Assembly (NCBI GenBank): GCA_025403435.1
Contig: CM046350.1
Coordinates: 18,201,274 to 18,265,273, forward strand
DNA from: Artocarpus heterophyllus
Lineage: Eukaryota > Streptophyta > Magnoliopsida > Rosales > Moraceae
Reading direction: 5' to 3'
DNA length: 64,000 nucleotides
The position numbers were made by a program, and so were the translations under genes. Each line of letters begins with the position of its first letter. Position 1 is the stretch's first letter. Below the pieces are notes generated by a model. That model had not been told where the DNA came from. It made no database searches and was given only the letters and a program-made list of their open reading frames with translations. Of this stretch, positions 49,801-63,050 are shown in pieces.

Positions 49801-51872
49801 TCTTCTGCAGACACTAGTTTTAACCAAAGTCCCTTGGCCTTAAATAAAATGGACAGAAGGAAAGCCGGTGAACAAGATCGTGTGATAAATAGCGAAAGAG
49901 GCTTGTCCACAAACGCTAGACAAGCAGGAACATCTGATTTATATAACAATGGTCTGATGAAGGATAGTAGCTTGGATAGAAAAAGACATTCTAATACTTC
50001 TATGGCACCCCAACAGACATCTGCGCGCTCTGCTGATGCTGTTAGAGTAAATGGGAGGCAGGCTTCTGGGAAAAGCGGTAAAGGGATTGAAGAAATTTGG
50101 TTGGAGGCGCTTGACAAAATCCAATATATTGGTATTAAAGAATTCTTGCATCAAGAAGGAAAGTTGATCTCCGTCAGTTTTGGTGCAGGTAATGCTTGCA
50201 TTATGCAATTATCCATATTTGTTGATGCATTTCATGTCCCAATTTGTTACTCCTTCGCCACAACTTTTTGCTTTAATGGGCAACTTTTTTCATTATGAGC
50301 ACAAACTTATCTTGAAAAATTTATTTCCGGGCTTAAAAAGGTGTGTTTTTAAGACTTCTTCTTCTTAATATTTTTTACAGCTCCAACTGTGAAGCTAATG
50401 TTTAGTTCACATCTGACTAAATCGACTGCCGAGAAATTTAGAGGCCACATATTACAGGCATTTGAGTCAGTTTTAGGGTCCCCAGTGACAATTGAAATTA
50501 GATGTGAATCGCAAAAAGACTCCAAAGCGGGGGTGCGTGTTCCTCTTATGTTACCGGCCTCAAAGGATGGTTCAGCTCAGATTAGAGATACGAATGTCAT
50601 CAGCAGTGAAGCTCAGCTCTTGCGCTCCAACACTCGTGAAATGGGTAAGAGCGAAATTGTGGAAGTCGAAGCTTCACCGAGGGAAACGAAGGGTGGCGAG
50701 CGCATTGATAACAATGAAGAATCTGGTAAAAGAGGTTCAAAAGGTACATTGGGAGTAGAGGCTGCATCTTCCCATAAGAAATCGGCCAGTGCTTCATTAC
50801 CAGAAAAGCGTAAACTTGGTGAACAAAATCAGTGTCAGAGCATTGTCAGGAGCAAAGTCTCTCTTGCTCATGTAATTCAACAGGCCGAAGGGTGTTCGCA
50901 ACGTAATGGATGGTCACGACGCAAGGCAGTTTCTATTGCTGAAAAGCTTGAACAAGAAAATTTGTAAGTTTCAAAACACTATTCTTCTAATTAGAATGGC
51001 ATCCGCAAACCTTGGAGTTTAACAAAATAATTTCTTTGCCAAAAAGGGCTGAACTTCTTTAGCACCCTAGATTGATTCAAGTTTGTTGCTAGTCACTATT
51101 TCCTTTAGTTTGAGCTAGCTCCAATTTGTGTACAGGAGACTAGAACCTCGATCAAGAAGTTTGCTTTGCTGGAAAGCTTCTAGAGTAACTCGCCGGAAGG
51201 TAAAGCATGATAACTGTGATCTGCATTATGAATTTTCTTACATGGTATTGCCATATTACACATGCGCATGGGACCAGGCAAGGGCCTCTGTTCAGCCTAA
51301 TCTTCCTATATAGGGGTACGCCAAACCTTGTTTCTGGCATAGCACAGCCTGGCCTGAGCAACTGTGGTTGAGTTTTACACCCAAGACCTTGCTGGAGGAA
51401 ACATCTAGGCTGAAACACAATCCGAAGTTTTTCAACTGCTGAACTTTTGCAATTTTACTTTACATTTATAATACTTTGAAGGACAGAGCTGAGTTCTGCC
51501 TCTCCAATTTGCGTGGGTGAGACGTGGAATTCAGCTCTATCGATGCCATTTAGCAATTTTCTATGAAATAGAACCCTACCGGAACTTCCGGTTTTCTGTG
51601 TAGTAACAGTTTATTGATGCTCCTCTCTGTTGTTATTGTCATGGTGATACTAGCCTAGATTGAAATAAGCACGCTGCATGGTTTGTTTAGAAGAATCTGT
51701 AGTTAGACTATGACTATCTTATTGCAATTTGCTTGAAGCCGTTGCTCACGAAAATATGTTAATCTTGCAGCTTTCACGTTTGAAAATTAGAGCAAGAAAA
51801 CCGCGTTCGCTTTTGAAGCTCGTCTCCTGTGGGAGGTGTCTCTCTACCAAATCCCAAGGTAATACAAGGTAA
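46885..51872 (+). CDS. STI-like: STICHEL-like protein with DnaX-type AAA+ ATPase domain, six coding exons, 1193 aa
   Basis: Coding exons are 46885-48960, 49141-49360, 49652-50188, 50381-50963, 51136-51199 and 51771-51872 (TAA), all GT-AG with consistent phases. The start MTKALRDRILKEANGDISDH is typical of one branch of the STICHEL family. The N-terminal 460 residues are basic and disordered-looking, with a bipartite NLS-like RAKRQK...RRRR near 263-278. From Y463 (YMPRTFRDLVGQ) a DNA polymerase III gamma/tau-like ATPase follows: Walker A GPHGTGKT at 498-505, four zinc-binding cysteines at 517, 526, 529 and 532, Walker B VFIFDDCD at 575-582, and an SRC motif at 621-623. Exons 3-6 encode LSKEDMEKLRQALKTLSEAE and a C-terminus rich in Arg and Lys (LCWKASRVTRRK). 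Arabidopsis STICHEL controls trichome branching in a dose-dependent manner; the role of this paralogue is unknown. A read-through of the alternative donor at 51858 would change only the last few residues. Confidence 0.95.
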
Positions 51873-52025
51873 AGTATTGTTATTATTATCACCATCATCA
51901 TTTTTTTTTGGCTAGCTTTGAAGGGTTTGTACAACCTCATCTGTATTACTTGTATTTAGCCATTTCCCTTCAGTTTAGTAGGGTCCCATTTATCTGTCAA
52001 ATCCAATTTATTGAATAAAGGGTTA
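51873..52025 (+). other. Probable 3' UTR of the STICHEL-like gene with a polyadenylation signal
   Basis: AATAAA at 52014-52019 lies about 140 bases after the stop codon and is the nearest canonical signal. The actual cleavage site is not visible from sequence. Confidence 0.5.
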
Positions 52026-54888
52026 CGTTGAAGAGGAGATGTAGGGACAAGTTGATAGTGTTCAAACTAAATTTCAAAATTTCCTTTTATTGCAAAGAAA
52101 CATACATGTTGTTAGAGCCACACATCATTTCAACTCAATTTTAACTTGACTAAAATCTTTTGCGGCTTTATTAAGTTGGTGCTTTGTCGTTAACAAGAAG
52201 TTGTTTGATGGAGAGGTTGGCATAAAAGACATGTCTACAAAAGAAAGCCCGTGATGTTTGTTTGGAATTTGTACTTTCCAAAATTCCAAGGTTGGCTGCC
52301 CTCATATACTTCAAAGGTGCATAGAAAATACCTGCATTTTGTTGGTTTACGGTGGGGTCTATCAAAAGTCTACCGTAGAAAAAGAATAATATGTTTCTGG
52401 TCATTCTTTGCGACGGCTGTGTTTATACAGAAAGATGAGTTCTTCATATTCAACAAAATGGACATATTGTATGTAAAGATAAAAACTTTTTGCCTGTATG
52501 GTAATGTTCAATGCAACTATGTAAAGAGAATTCAATAGAACAATGCTAGAGCACAAGGACATCGGCGGTTTAACAATCAACACCACATACTAATAAAAAA
52601 TAGGTCTCGAAACGTGGGGTTCACAGATGGTGTCTATAGTGCTCTTATATTAGTTGCGGTGCTCTCAAGCATTTTTCCTTGAATATACGTCGACCAAATC
52701 ATAGAAGTTATTTCGGCCTAAATGTGAGTGCATTCTCTTCAAAAATGATGTTCGTGCAAAGTTGCTTTGTGAAATGGTCCCATGGTCCCAAAGGGGTTTT
52801 AGCACGATATTCAGTCACCAACTGTTGACTCCAACCATAATTTTAAAAAGAGCAATTCTATTGAACTTTATGGGGTTAAAATTTTATTAATAAAATAATA
52901 GGTCTTTAATATTACATATTAAACGAAGACTCATAGTTTTTTAAGTAGTAGGGTTTAACCCGTTGGGATGAAAATGATTTTTTTTTTGAAAGATGTATCA
53001 ATGAGTGTTCTCCTTCAAGCGTAAAGATTGTTTTTCCCTTTTTTTTTCCCATTTACTATTATTAGGAGGCCAGATTTTTCAATGTCAATCGGTCCCGTGA
53101 CCCCAAAACTAAAATAATATATTAATATACAAGAAATCCTGAAGAATATCATTAGATATGAGAATTCCCAAATAGAGTATAAAAAATACCCTATAGAGAG
53201 GATATTGTTTTCTATATTATACCCTTTGATTTCCATCAAATTATGTTAGTTTTGTATGCTTTTTATTATTTTGATGTAAGCATAAATGACCACCAGAAAC
53301 AAACATTCTAGTCGAGATACCCTTCCTTAAAACGCTCTCATAAGTTATTTTATTTTCCTTTTTCTTTCTTTTATGGGGTCTTTTATTTTCCTTTTTCTTT
53401 AATGGGTTCTTAAAGAATTATAGTTATGAGTTTCATTTATCACTTCGGCTTTTCCGCTCTTTGTACTATTTTTCTTGTGAAAGGAGTTGCCATGATGGTA
53501 CTCATAGGTAAACCATTTGGTCATTTTCATTTTCATTGTCGTTTTCTTTGTTTGTCTGGAAAATTAGTCTACCAATAGTATTTCTGAACTATGAAAAGTT
53601 TTTGCGCTTTGCTAATTTGGCAGGATATTGAAAAAAAAAATCCTGCCAATATAGAACCGTTAAATTTACATTAATTCCATTAACTCCCACATATCCCTAT
53701 AAAATGAATTCCTATACAAAGTTTTAGTTAGAACTGATTTTGCCAAACACCTTAGTTAAACTTAACTATTTAAATCTCCTTAGAATTATAACCAAGTTTC
53801 ATTAAGCTACAACAATGGTGATTTTGTCAAACACCCTGGTAAAGCTTAATTATTTTAATTCTCCTTAGAATTATAACCAAATTTCATTAAGCTACAATAA
53901 TGGTAGGTATTGCGGATCAACATGAAGCCCCACGTATCTCCTCTTCTCTTGATAAGATCAACTTGAGCTCTTCATCATCCAAACCCTGCCATTTTTGCCA
54001 ACTACCTGGACCAAGAGCCAATGGGGTGGCTCATTATTTCACTTATGGTCAACAAATAAAACTAGAATACCAAAAAAAAAAAAAAAAAGAAAGGCACAAA
54101 ATCAACACCAAATGATACCAAATCTTTGGCCGCATATGAATCATGGTTCATTGATTCGAACCCATCTCTTGGTCCCAAAGCCTAAAAGCATCTCAAAATT
54201 CTTCAAAAATGAAAAAGGGCCATTTCACATTTTCAACGGTGCTGGTATGAAATCCTGGAATATCAAGCTTTGCAAGTCACTTTCATTAGCGTCACGCCCG
54301 GATTGTAAATACTTAAATTGTTGACTTAAAAGAGTTTTTCATAAGTCTATTGAAAAAAAAAAAAAAAGAAAAAAGAAAAAGAGTAGGATTTTAAGCCCAC
54401 GGTTTTTCAAACTCCGTGGTCGGTGGGTCATCTGTTTGAATCTGGAAAGTGATTAAGCAAAAAGATTAATTAAATTAAAAAATTAACATGATCTTATTTT
54501 TTTCCCATTTGCAAAAACGACACCTGTTCTTTTCTGGGATGTCAGAAAGGTAACTTTAGAGAGAGTTGTTTGATTGAATGGAATACGATGTTTAGGCAGT
54601 TCGTGTTGTTTGCCACATTATAATCATGCCAACAGTTTGTGGGCAATCTACCAAATTTTGCACCTGCTTATGGACGTCGTTGGGCACAATATACAAAGCA
54701 TATTATTTTTGTTGATATAATACTAATTATAGTAATTATCATTAAAAATGCAATTAACACACATGTGCCAACAAATTTGTACCGCCATGAAACTTTGAGA
54801 GACTCATGAGGTATCACATGTAAATTAATCGTTTGACATTAAGGACAAAATTAGCACTGTTATATAATTACGTCACACTCGTGGAGTC
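52026..54888. other. Intergenic stretch, no gene recognised
   Basis: The frames at 52251-52538 and 53900-54324 lack recognisable domains; the latter runs into poly(A)/lysine and is judged spurious. An 84-bp tandem duplication lies at 53736-53904. Confidence 0.45.
53736..53904. repeat. Two-copy tandem duplication, 84-bp period
   Basis: GATTTTGCCAAACACC at 53736 and GATTTTGTCAAACACC at 53820 begin two units. Both end CATTAAGCTACAAYAATGGT, with scattered substitutions. Confidence 0.88.
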
Positions 54889-54891
54889 TAA

Positions 54892-55270
54892 TGCGTCGTT
54901 TGGTGCATAGGTTATAAACTATTAAGTCAGTTTTAAACTATAGAGATAGCTCAAACTAGAGTTTGGTGGAATGATATTTTAAACCATGAAAATGGTTTTA
55001 AACCGGTCTAAACACCAAAAATCATAAATTTGCCCCCCTCCCTCCTCAAGTTTAAGCAGTTTTGAACCATTTTCTACTGTAAAATCATTCTTATTCTCGT
55101 TTTTTGCTCATAAACTATAATTTTTCAAACACTAGTTCTCGTTTTAAACCATTATTCTCGTTTTAAATCTTTATATTTCAAACGTTAGTTCAAAACCACC
55201 GTTTAAACATTACAGTTTTAAACCAATAGTTTAAACCAAACCATTTCAAACCTAAGCATCAAACCAACCC
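54892..55270. mobile_element. Tourist-like MITE, 379 bp
   Basis: The imperfect inverted ends GTTTGGTGCATAGGTT and AACCTAAGCATCAAAC (14/16) are flanked by TAA at 54889-54891 and 55271-55273. The interior is made of repeated TTTAAACCAT/ATGGTTTAAA blocks and would fold strongly. Non-coding. Confidence 0.75.
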
Positions 55271-55273
55271 TAA

Positions 55274-56044
55274 TCACTTCCCTATATTATTTCTCAATTG
55301 CTCCTTGGTGCTAACACACACTGTTTTTTTTTTTTTTGTTATTATTATTATTATTAAGAATAGCTATAAACGTTTTATCTATTCACTACGACAGTGCTTT
55401 TGTTCCTAGTTTTTTTTAATAATCAACACAGGTCGTATGAACAAAAAGTGGGATATCTAGATAATTCTAGGAAGTCAGTTGCATCTCCAGGTGACACGCA
55501 TTAAGTAGATTGTCTATGTATCTTATCTTAACATGATTAACACCAACTCAAAACTATAGTCTTATTACCCCACCAAATAATTAGTGATACTAATTTTATT
55601 GTGCATATTTGTAAAGTTAAGGTCCTGCATTATCACGTAGTAATTTATTGCTGGAATCGGCATGAACATGAATTAGACAATACTTTATTCGGCATGTAGC
55701 TCAACAAACTGTCTATTATCAGTGGTTTCTTTCGTCTTTACGGCATTGGATGGTACGATGATCAATAGACAATATATATGTAAAATAGTTTTGAAATCTC
55801 CTAATTTCCAATAACTTACCAATATCTCTTTGCCGCATGCTGACAACTAGTTGGCGGCACACGCTAGAGGTTTTGATTTCTCAAATTGATTTTCAGCCGG
55901 CAATGAAAGCGAATTGTTTGCATGATTTGTTACAGCTGGACAACTTCCTAAATAGGTTGCAAACATTGCTTGAATGTGTCTATCGTACGCTTCAAATTTA
56001 AGACATAGGAAACCTCAACCTCAGGGTTTCTATATTTGGCTATA

Positions 56045-56086
<42 letters not shown>

Positions 56087-56259
56087 CATTTGTCACCCAG
56101 CCTGCAGGCCTTGCGCCAGTGCACCGATCTTGACCTTGGAACTTCTTAAGATTTTGTGTACAAACGGCAGTGTTAGAAGCAAAACTAAATTTTAGTCTTG
56201 ACCCAAAGTTAGAAATTTTACTTATTTTTTTTCTTCTTTTTTCCCCTTATATATACTAA
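55274..56259. other. Intergenic stretch, no gene recognised
   Basis: Holds a compound (AT)n(AG)n microsatellite at about 56046-56086 and no coding evidence. Confidence 0.5.
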
Positions 56260-56425
56260 GGAGTGTTTGAAAGGGTGGTGGGAATCGTTAGTTAGAACCA
56301 TTTTTATTGTAGCATGTGAGAACTTTACACTATAACAACTTTTTTATTGTTACTGTAGTATGTGAGAGCTTTACACTGTTTATAACTGAAAAAGTGATAG
56401 AAACGTCACCCTTTCAAACACCTGC
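56260..56425. mobile_element. Tourist-like MITE, 166 bp
   Basis: The inverted ends GGAGTGTTTGAAAGGG and CCCTTTCAAACACCTGC are flanked by TAA at 56257-56259 and 56426-56428. The interior (GAGAGCTTTACACTGTTTAT) is shared with the MITE at 44084. Confidence 0.85.
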
Positions 56426-56428
56426 TAA

Positions 56429-57521
56429 ATATGCTAGATTTGTTCAAACCATATTCTTAAATTACTTGGAACTTCCATAGTGAAATAGAGTCAATTGTAG
56501 TATTGTACTTTTTTTGGTAATATAACTTTGACATATACAATTAGGATTGGCTTCAGGTTATAAGCCATAAGTCTCATCCTAAGCAAAAAAGAGAAATAAA
56601 TAAATAAATTGAATTAGGTGGATCAAACTTTCAGTTGAAAAGCATTGGATATCAAGCATCTCTTTTGAAGAACGTGCATTGTTAAATCTTCTCGGCCATA
56701 AATTATTGATTTAGAACAAACAATAAAAGGATAAGAGCAATTACGTGGCAAATTGGATTGAATCTTAGTCCATGCAAAGTGAGTGAGTAAGTTTATCAGG
56801 AATGAGCTGGTTTGAGGATTGCTTTTGTTTTCTTGGGTTTTTTTTTTTTTTTTTTTTTTTGAGAATATAATAGAACAAGGAGATTACTTTATTCTCTCTC
56901 TCTTTTTTTCTTTTTGAAATTTTTCTCTCATTAGAGGAAATTGCTTTTAACAGCTTAAGAATAATTCTAATTTTCAAAAATTATTTCAATAAAAATAACG
57001 TCTTTATAGCAAAGGGTTTTTTTTTTTTTTTTTTTTTTTTTGTTGAAGGTCAGGGGGTGCTGGTTTAGTAGCAAAAAAGAAGAAAAAAGGGGAAATGGGA
57101 TGCAAAGGAAACAAATTAGTCAGTTGTGGTGCCCCCCAAATGTTTGAAAAGCCTCTCTTAATAAACTTTATACAATTAAATGACTTCTCTAATGACGTAA
57201 TTTTGAAGATTAAAATACTAACTTCTATTAAAATAATGTTTCATTCAAAGCCGCTCTTATTAACCTTTGTACAATTATAAGTGGCTTCTCGAATAACGTA
57301 ATGTAAATTACTGAAATCGTGTAGAAAACAAAAACTTGCTAATTGCAATTAAACTCGTAAAGAAAACCATATGTGTGTGTTTCTTCATTCTTTTAAATTT
57401 TTTGTTGCAAGAGTTACACAATTAGTTAGGGTTTATTAATAAAAAAATAAATTGGAAATTTTATGTCCTAAAATAACGACTTAGGATATCAGACTGTAAT
57501 ATTTTCAAAAAAAAGGTATCA

Positions 57522-57561
<40 letters not shown>

Positions 57562-57588
57562 CAAGGACTAACTGTACCAATATATTAA
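56429..57588. other. Intergenic stretch with low-complexity runs
   Basis: T runs at 56838-56860 and 57017-57041 and a (TA)n microsatellite at 57524-57559. No recognisable coding sequence. Confidence 0.5.
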
Positions 57589-57744
57589 CCTTATATTTGA
57601 CAAATGAGTTTAAACCGTTTATTGTAGAAAGCTTTTACATGCTATAGTGTAAATCAATAGTATGCTACAGTTTAGATTTATCATATTCTACAACGTTTGA
57701 ACTTATTTTTTGAGTTTCAAACTCATTAATTGCCAAACACCCTT
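57589..57744. mobile_element. Tourist-like MITE, degenerate, 156 bp, abutting X copy 2
   Basis: The left end (TATTTGACAA.ATGAGTTTAAAC) pairs with the complement of the right end (GTTTCAAACTCATTAATTGC, then CAAACACCCTT). TAA flanks both sides (57586-57588 and 57745-57747). It ends six bases before the start of the X LTR. Confidence 0.65.
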
Positions 57745-60700
57745 TAAGAGTGTAATGACCAGAGAAATCTAGAAATTAATAAGTATAATTAATTAATGAT
57801 TTTTCTATAACTACGCCATTGTGTTCATAGAAAGATATAAGTTTAAAACTTAAAAGTTTAGGTTTCAGTAAAAATTACGAGAAATGTTCACCAGAGAGCA
57901 TGAAAACCTAAGAAAATGATTGATTTTAAACAAGTCAATACATTTTTAACAATTTGAGCAAAATTTCGGATAAATAGTTATGCATTAGATTAATTACATT
58001 ATATAGAACTCAAGAATTTAAGTTATAGGTTTTCTGGAACAACCCAAACACTTAACATAGAAATTCAACTTAAATTTCTACAATATTATAATTAGAGTGA
58101 ATTCAGTAGTATTTAATACCAGTCTTAAGGATATTTTTAGGAAATGGTTTAAGATCAAGAGACCTTACATCTTAAAGTTAAAGATGAATGGAATTATCAG
58201 CAAGGAACTTTAGATTTACCATATTAGAATTTCAAGTATAAGTGCTGCATTAAAGGTGTATATATAGACACCTTAATGTAGTTAAACAAAATTAGTAAGC
58301 ACTTATTTAATATAAAGAGATTATTATTAGTAAAATCAAGAAATTAACTTTACAAGTAATAAGAACTGAGTCCATTTTGGTAAAGGGTGAGAAAATCCTA
58401 GAATTAAATAACATAGTTTATATATTTAAATCAAGGATTTTCCTGAAAATATCATGTATGAATTTTTATGTTTGAAGGATTTACGAAATTAATATAAATA
58501 TTTTAAAATTCTATAATAAATTTTAAAGTTAAATTTATTAATTTTTGTGTTTTAATAATTTGGTTGATAAATTCTATTGCGACTTAAGGTGGAAGCAATT
58601 GCAATCCATGTATTACTTAAGAATGTAAATTACAAGAATTTTCAAATACAATACAGTGTTAATAGTATACCGAGAAACACTCTAACACAAAATAAATCAT
58701 TAATTGCCTATTAGTTAGAAAACAGAGTTACGCAAGTGGTATGTTTAGTGAAAAATCCTATCTGAGTTTGGGAATTGACACTATTAAGGATATTTCAATG
58801 CCAAGGTAGAGTGCCAAGAAATAAATATATCAAGTTTATATTTACACAATGTAGGAATGATTTTAGAATTAAAGACAATTTAATTTTCTCACACGATTTA
58901 AAATTTATCGATATTAGTGAATACTGAGATTAGTTTTAGACTATGTTGAGCAACGCCAATGGAATAAAAAATTTTCCATTAGCTAGCTAGTTACCTCGAC
59001 CAAACAAAAAGCAGCATGGTTCCTTGAGTCAAGGAAGTCCCATGGGTAAAGTAGTGGAACAAGTAACCAAAGTTATGGCATGAATAGTATAAAAGCATGG
59101 GCTAGGTAAGACTCAAGATATATAGTGCATTAAATGCAATTTTTTATTTCTTTTCCCTCTTAAAGTAGTGCCATACTTGAGGCCTCGAAGCCAAAATTTT
59201 AACTCATCTAAGACACTTAAAATCTAAATTAAACATTAGTTAGGTGGAGCAATTAGATTAGCCTTGGTTTATAAATAGGTGAACCATCAAAAGACCTCAT
59301 TTTGGTCACCATTTCTCTCCAAAACCTCTCCCCAAACCAACTACTCTCAAGGAGGGTCTCCAAATTTTTTCTTCACCATTTTTCTCCTAATCTCTCCTAT
59401 TCAAGACCAAATCAAGCTTAACTTTCGCTAAGAAATTTTCCTCTTTTTCTCTACTTTCCAAAAACTGGGACTAATACAAATTCCCCCAAGAAATTTTTTT
59501 TCTCATTTTCTTGACTGAGAACCAGTTTTTCTCAACACAAGTGATAAAAAAAATGTCCCTTCATTTCACCCTAAGATTATTCATCAAAGAAGAAGAAAAA
59601 GGAGAAGAACATGTAAGGAATAGGGGAATAAAAAAGTTGAATCTTTTGTAGTAAACTTTAAGGGTAAAAATTTCAATCCTTTTTCTTTTATTTACCTAGA
59701 CAAACTAAGATTAGATTTTTATTGCAAAAGTTGGTGTTTTAGAGTGTTGACCAAGAAGAAACGAGGAACTAGTGGCCTTAGATCAAATCAACAAGGACTT
59801 GTCATTAAGGGTAAGAATCCTAAACTGTGTCCTTAAATTTACTAATATTAAAGTTTATATTTTTATGAGTGATTTAATGATTGGAAAAGGAAATGATTTG
59901 TAATAAATATTTATGTATTGGTTAGTTTAGTTTATATATGTATGTAGTGGTAAAAAGCTAGTAGTTGTATGATAGTTTTATGTTTTTGCAAGTTTTAGTT
60001 TGCGGAAAATTTTCCACAAACTTTGAACCCATAAACAGAGACCTTAGAGTCAGTTCTTAAAACTTTTTTGAACACAAAACTTTTTCATTTTCGATGTTTT
60101 AAACAAAACCTTGTGACTAAGCGAAAACACAGTTTTGACTCTGAGAAAGCTTTCTAAGTAGTTTTTATAAACTGCACAAAACAGTCCCAAAAATTGCACA
60201 AAACTGCCCAAAATAGTTTTGTGGGAAAAAAAAAGGCCAAAAATGGTTTTAAGGGCTGCCACTGTTTTGGCAATTGTAGACCATTTAATTTCTGAATTTC
60301 ATGTTTTGTTAAATACAAAAGTTTTAGATTTCGATGAGACGGACAACTTTTATGAAAAACTTTTTTCAAAATTTGCATCTAAAACATAGTTGTGGACAGT
60401 TTTTCAAAATTGTCCAAAAACTGTATTTTTGGGCTAAAAGCAGTTATCAAATTTCAGGTCATTTCGAGACCATGTTGCAATTTTTGTCGAACACAAAAGT
60501 TTTAGTTTTCGAGAAAATGAAAAATTTTTGTGAAGAAAATCAGCTTTTAAAATGGACTTTTAAATGTGATTTACAAAAGGTTTCCAAACTTTTTGAACGG
60601 TAAAGTATGCAAAATTTTAACTGAAAAATAAATATGCCAAAGACAGAAATTGGGACTTTAAAATGATCACAAAAATTAACATTTTAAAAACAAATAACTT

Positions 60701-60785
60701 TTATAAAGAAAAACTTTAAAAGAAAAATTGTCTTTAACATATGATTTCATGATGATTTTCTAAAACTAACCAAAAAAGTACCTTT

Positions 60786-63050
60786 TGTTAGAAAAATAGT
60801 ACGTAGCGGAATTTAAAAGTTTTATATCAGAGTATTTTTCAAAACACAAGTTTGACATGCTATATGCATAATTAACCAGATCTTACTAACCTTTGTATGC
60901 CAAAAAGCTCTTACAATCAGTGAAGAGAAGTAATGTTCCAGAAAAGTCTCAACCAATTAGTCTTCTTTGCTATTATCTATCTACGATTGGAGTGAGTGTG
61001 GGCTCACATGCACAGCTCTTCCACCAGGTGACTCTCCTTCCAACCAATTGAGAGAACCCAAACCAAGTGTTCGTGATTTGTGAATACGAGCTCTCAGGGA
61101 GTTTTCAGATTCTCACCAACAGAGTATCACTCTTAATCTCTCAATTAATCTGAGTAACTCTTAAGACTTACTCCCTATTTATAGAGGTTGGGTCCACGGT
61201 CAGTCCTTATCAGATTAGGTCTCAAAATTTGAATTAGAATCAAATTCGGATCAATATCTGATAAGATCCGCGTAAAAATGCGTGATCTTATCTTTCCCTA
61301 ATCGGTAGGTCGATCAGGATGATCGACACGCCGAACAGGCCCCATCGGTAGGCCGATCATAGGGATCGGCGTGCCGAACTGTCGATTAATATCTCATTGA
61401 ATCTTTTATTTTTCACCCAAGATTCTATAAGATAAAGTGAATATTTTATTTTTCACCCAAAATTCAAATTAGAATCAAATTCGGATCAATATCTGATAAG
61501 ATCAGCGTAAAAATGAGTGATCTTATCTTTCGCTAATCAGCAGGCCGATCAGGATGATCGACAGGCCGAACAGGCCCCATCGGTAGGTCGATCATAGGGA
61601 TCGACGTGCCGAACTGTCGATTAATATCTCAGTGAATCTTTTATTTTTCACCCAAGATTCTATAGGATAAAGTCTCAGTTTTATATCAAATAACCCAATA
61701 GAAAAGTTATCTGATTAAAACAACTTTATTTAGATAATCTCTAGGAAAATAAATAAATTCCTAATAATTCTACAAGTTTATCTTGATATAATTTATTCAA
61801 AATTAAATCAACTGATAAAGAGACAAGAATTATCCGATCCTTATAATTCAACAAGTTTATCTTGAATTAATTTTTATCACAAAATTAATTCAACCGATAA
61901 AAAGACATGAATTATTTGATTCTTTCAAATTTCAACCAATCTTATAAATCTGATATAAGTCACCAATTATTGGAAAAGCACGCCATATCGTTACAGGATG
62001 TTGTAATCTAGCAAAGGGGACCAAATGGACCTATATAGTTTAAGCTCTTGATAATTACGAAACCTAATATCCCAGATATACATTTCATAATTATTAACTC
62101 CAACTTACTCCACTAAAAGCTTGGAGCGGCACTCTCGAACTACATAGAATTTCAAAGCCCATATAGCTAAGTCTCCATGACATATCATAGGTTATCGTAT
62201 CCCCATATGATTTTTCATAATCTGCTTAAGGACAAGTTCCGTCTTACCTTCCTGATTATTTTTATCTTACATTCCATTATCTTACCATCGAAAAACTTAC
62301 CATCCAAAGACGGTATACCATTCGGTTACACCTATGTATCTAAATGGTTGAGCGCTCCAATTTTTCAATTACAGGATAACGCATATAAGAGGATATCACT
62401 ACTCTTAAAGAGGAGCTATGAATTTCATGCCTATGAATAACAGGTCTACGTTATCAAGAGTCATGTCTCTAATGTACCGGCATACGTACAACTATTAAGA
62501 TGTGGGTGTCACTCTTTGGTACATCAAAAGACACAAGTCAAGACAATGAGCCCACTATTCATCTCAGGATTACAATACAATACAAATGATCGTCTAAAGT
62601 GAATTGATTTACCGAGACAGAATTATTAATCCAAATCAATTTACTTTATGTCCCGATCCAACACATCGTCACCTATGACAACATGTCAATGTTTCTATTC
62701 ACGGAGTCCACCTCTAATGGTCAAGACAAACCATCTCCCAATAGGGATATAAACAACATAACAATCTTTACATAAATAAAGCGTCCAACTTTATTCCCTC
62801 GATTGTGGATCTTTTGATTTAGACCGTCACCTTAACAATCACGTCTTTCGCATAATCTATCCATCATATGCCCAATTCTTAAAGGTTTAGACTGACAGCC
62901 TCAGACTATTGTTTGCTTAACATACATTCAACAAATATGAGCGTAAAGAGGACAAGATTTGGTATATAAACAATAAATAAATTTTTTATTGATAAAAATG
63001 TCTCCAAAAATTTATTATATTTTTACTCCTTAGGGCATACATGTCTAACA
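60786..63050 (-). mobile_element. Solo LTR of family Z (copy 2), 2265 bp, nested in X copy 2
   Basis: On the plus strand it starts TGTTAGAAAAATAGTACGTA and ends GGCATACATGTCTAACA. Flanking pentamers CCTTT (60781-60785) and CCTTC (63051-63055) agree at 4/5. CTCTATAAATAGGGAG on the minus strand (about 61175-61190) is the likely TATA box. Blocks are collinear with 18670-21320. The frame 62177-62440 is not a gene. Confidence 0.85.
61232..61674. repeat. Tandem duplication (~235-bp period) inside Z copy 2 with GC-rich patches
   Basis: AATTAGAATCAAATTCGGAT starts at 61232 and again at 61467. Each unit contains a GC-rich patch with GGTAGGYCGATCA and GATCGRCGTGCCGAAC, followed by CTTTTATTTTTCACCC. 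Confidence 0.85.

Noticed and set aside
53900..54324. Overlapping plus-strand ORFs as a small gene
   Set aside because: No family resemblance, no promoter or splice support, and one runs into a poly(A)-encoded lysine tract.
18670..63050. The two direct Z copies as the 5' and 3' LTRs of one giant 44 kb element
   Set aside because: Each copy has its own near-matching target duplication, each sits inside a separate X copy, and the space between holds a conserved host gene and unrelated elements with no Z coding region or primer-binding site.
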